A DNA stretch of 14,888 bases from an uncultured Lachnospiraceae bacterium (GTDB lineage: Bacteria; Bacillota; Clostridia; Lachnospirales; Lachnospiraceae). This document shows positions 14,313-14,888 of the stretch, piece after piece. The notes under the pieces are model-generated. The model was not told where the DNA came from. It worked only from the letters and a program-made list of their open reading frames with translations, and did no database searches. Position 1 is the stretch's first letter. Every line of letters starts with the position of its first letter. The stretch is from assembly GCA_910579325.1 (NCBI GenBank), contig CAJTTU010000085.1:1-14888 (forward strand), given 5' to 3'. Position numbers and translations under genes: made by a program.

Positions 14313-14888
14313 ATGGAATTTTTAACACTGAACACAGGAACAAAAATGCCGCTTGAGGGATTTGGCGTATTCCAGATTCCGGATGCGGCACAGTGTGAAC
14401 AGGTTGTTTATGACGCGATAAAGACCGGTTACAGGCTGCTCGATACGGCGGCGTCCTACATGAATGAAGAGGCAGTCGGCAAAGGTGTAAAAAGGGCGGT
14501 TGCGGACGGGCTGGCTACAAGGGAAGAACTTTTCATCACTACAAAGGTATGGGTGCAGGATGCAAAAAGCGAAGAAACGGCATATGAGGCTGTCAAGTCA
14601 TCCTTAGCAAAGCTGGATATGTCCTATGTTGACCTCATCCTGCTGCATCAGCCTATGGGAGATTATTTTGCTGCGTACCGTGGGATTGAGAAGGCCTATA
14701 AGGAGGGACTGGTAAAGGCTGTCGGCGTGGCAAACTTTTATCCGGCAATCCTTGCCAACCTTTGTGAAAACGTAGATGTGATTCCTGCCGTCAATCAGGT
14801 AGAGCTGCATCCGTTCTTTGTGCAGGCAAAGGCTCTTGAAAATATGAAAGCATATGGCGTGGCGCCGCAGGCATGGGGACCGCTGGCA
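14313..14888 (+). CDS. Aldo/keto reductase, DkgA/AKR5-like (3' end outside window)
   Basis: The first 192 residues of an AKR, open to the right edge; about a third of the protein is missing. The start follows AGGAGG (14299-14304). Tetrad residues are all present: Asp44 and Tyr49 (LDTAASYMNE), Lys78 (TTKVW) and His112 (LLHQP). VKAVGVANFYP and VNQVELHPFFVQ fit the same subgroup as the AKR at 11483, and both carry the HQP.G.Y.a.YR..EKAYKEG pattern, so they are close paralogues. NADPH-dependent reduction of small carbonyls is expected. The C-terminal cofactor loop cannot be checked. Confidence 0.92.
   Translation, partial: MEFLTLNTGTKMPLEGFGVFQIPDAAQCEQVVYDAIKTGYRLLDTAASYMNEEAVGKGVKRAVADGLATREELFITTKVWVQDAKSEETAYEAVKSSLAKLDMSYVDLILLHQPMGDYFAAYRGIEKAYKEGLVKAVGVANFYPAILANLCENVDVIPAVNQVELHPFFVQAKALENMKAYGVAPQAWGPLA

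Noticed and set aside
1..14888. CRISPR array, tRNA/rRNA, insertion sequence or phage genes
   Set aside because: No regularly spaced repeats, RNA gene hallmarks, transposase, integrase or phage structural genes were seen on either strand.

Overview
The window looks like a chromosomal segment from a moderate-GC Gram-positive anaerobe, most likely a gut Clostridia/Lachnospiraceae-type bacterium. The basis is AGGAGG-type ribosome binding sites, lipobox signal peptides with long acidic linkers as in Firmicutes surface lipoproteins, and a mix of families common in that group (flavodoxin_4-type domains, DUF362, cyclophilin-like fold, butanol-dehydrogenase-type ADHs, aldo/keto reductases). This is inference from families; no database search was possible. 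All genes lie on the + strand. I see no tRNA, rRNA, CRISPR array, transposase or phage gene, and no gene-free stretch of 300 bases.

Layout. Positions 1-380 hold the 3' end of a probable LysR-type regulator, closed by a clear intrinsic terminator (421-451). From 484 a tightly packed same-strand array runs off the right edge, with gaps of 13-126 nt and no convincing internal terminator. Its genes are: an iron-type ADH paralogue that has lost two metal ligands (484-1653); a flavodoxin lipoprotein (1667-2446); an esterase-713-like alpha/beta-hydrolase lipoprotein (2517-3731); a DUF362 lipoprotein (3776-4870); an ArsP-type permease (4916-5827); a membrane-anchored flavodoxin-hydrolase fusion (5841-7325); a lipoprotein flavodoxin-hydrolase fusion of a different hydrolase type (7362-8975); an aldo/keto reductase (9102-10127); a run of three hairpins (10096-10192); an intact YqhD/BDH-type ADH (10239-11384); a second aldo/keto reductase (11483-12337); a cyclophilin-like/hydrolase fusion lipoprotein (12372-13829); a small NTF2/SnoaL-like protein (13880-14242); and a third aldo/keto reductase cut by the window edge (14313 onward).

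How it may work together. The products fall into an extracytoplasmic set (four lipoproteins with hydrolase, flavodoxin or cyclophilin-like domains, one DUF362 lipoprotein, one signal-anchored fusion) and a cytoplasmic set of carbonyl reductases (two ADH-family proteins, three AKRs), with one polytopic permease between them. Flavodoxin and serine-hydrolase domains are paired three times: once as adjacent genes and twice as fusions with apparently different hydrolase families. A reasonable hypothesis is a surface ester-cleaving and redox module feeding or protecting the cell from small carbonyl or aromatic compounds that are then reduced inside. The ADH plus DkgA-like AKR pair resembles the E. 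coli yqhD-dkgA aldehyde-detoxification operon. Substrate and electron source cannot be read from the sequence.
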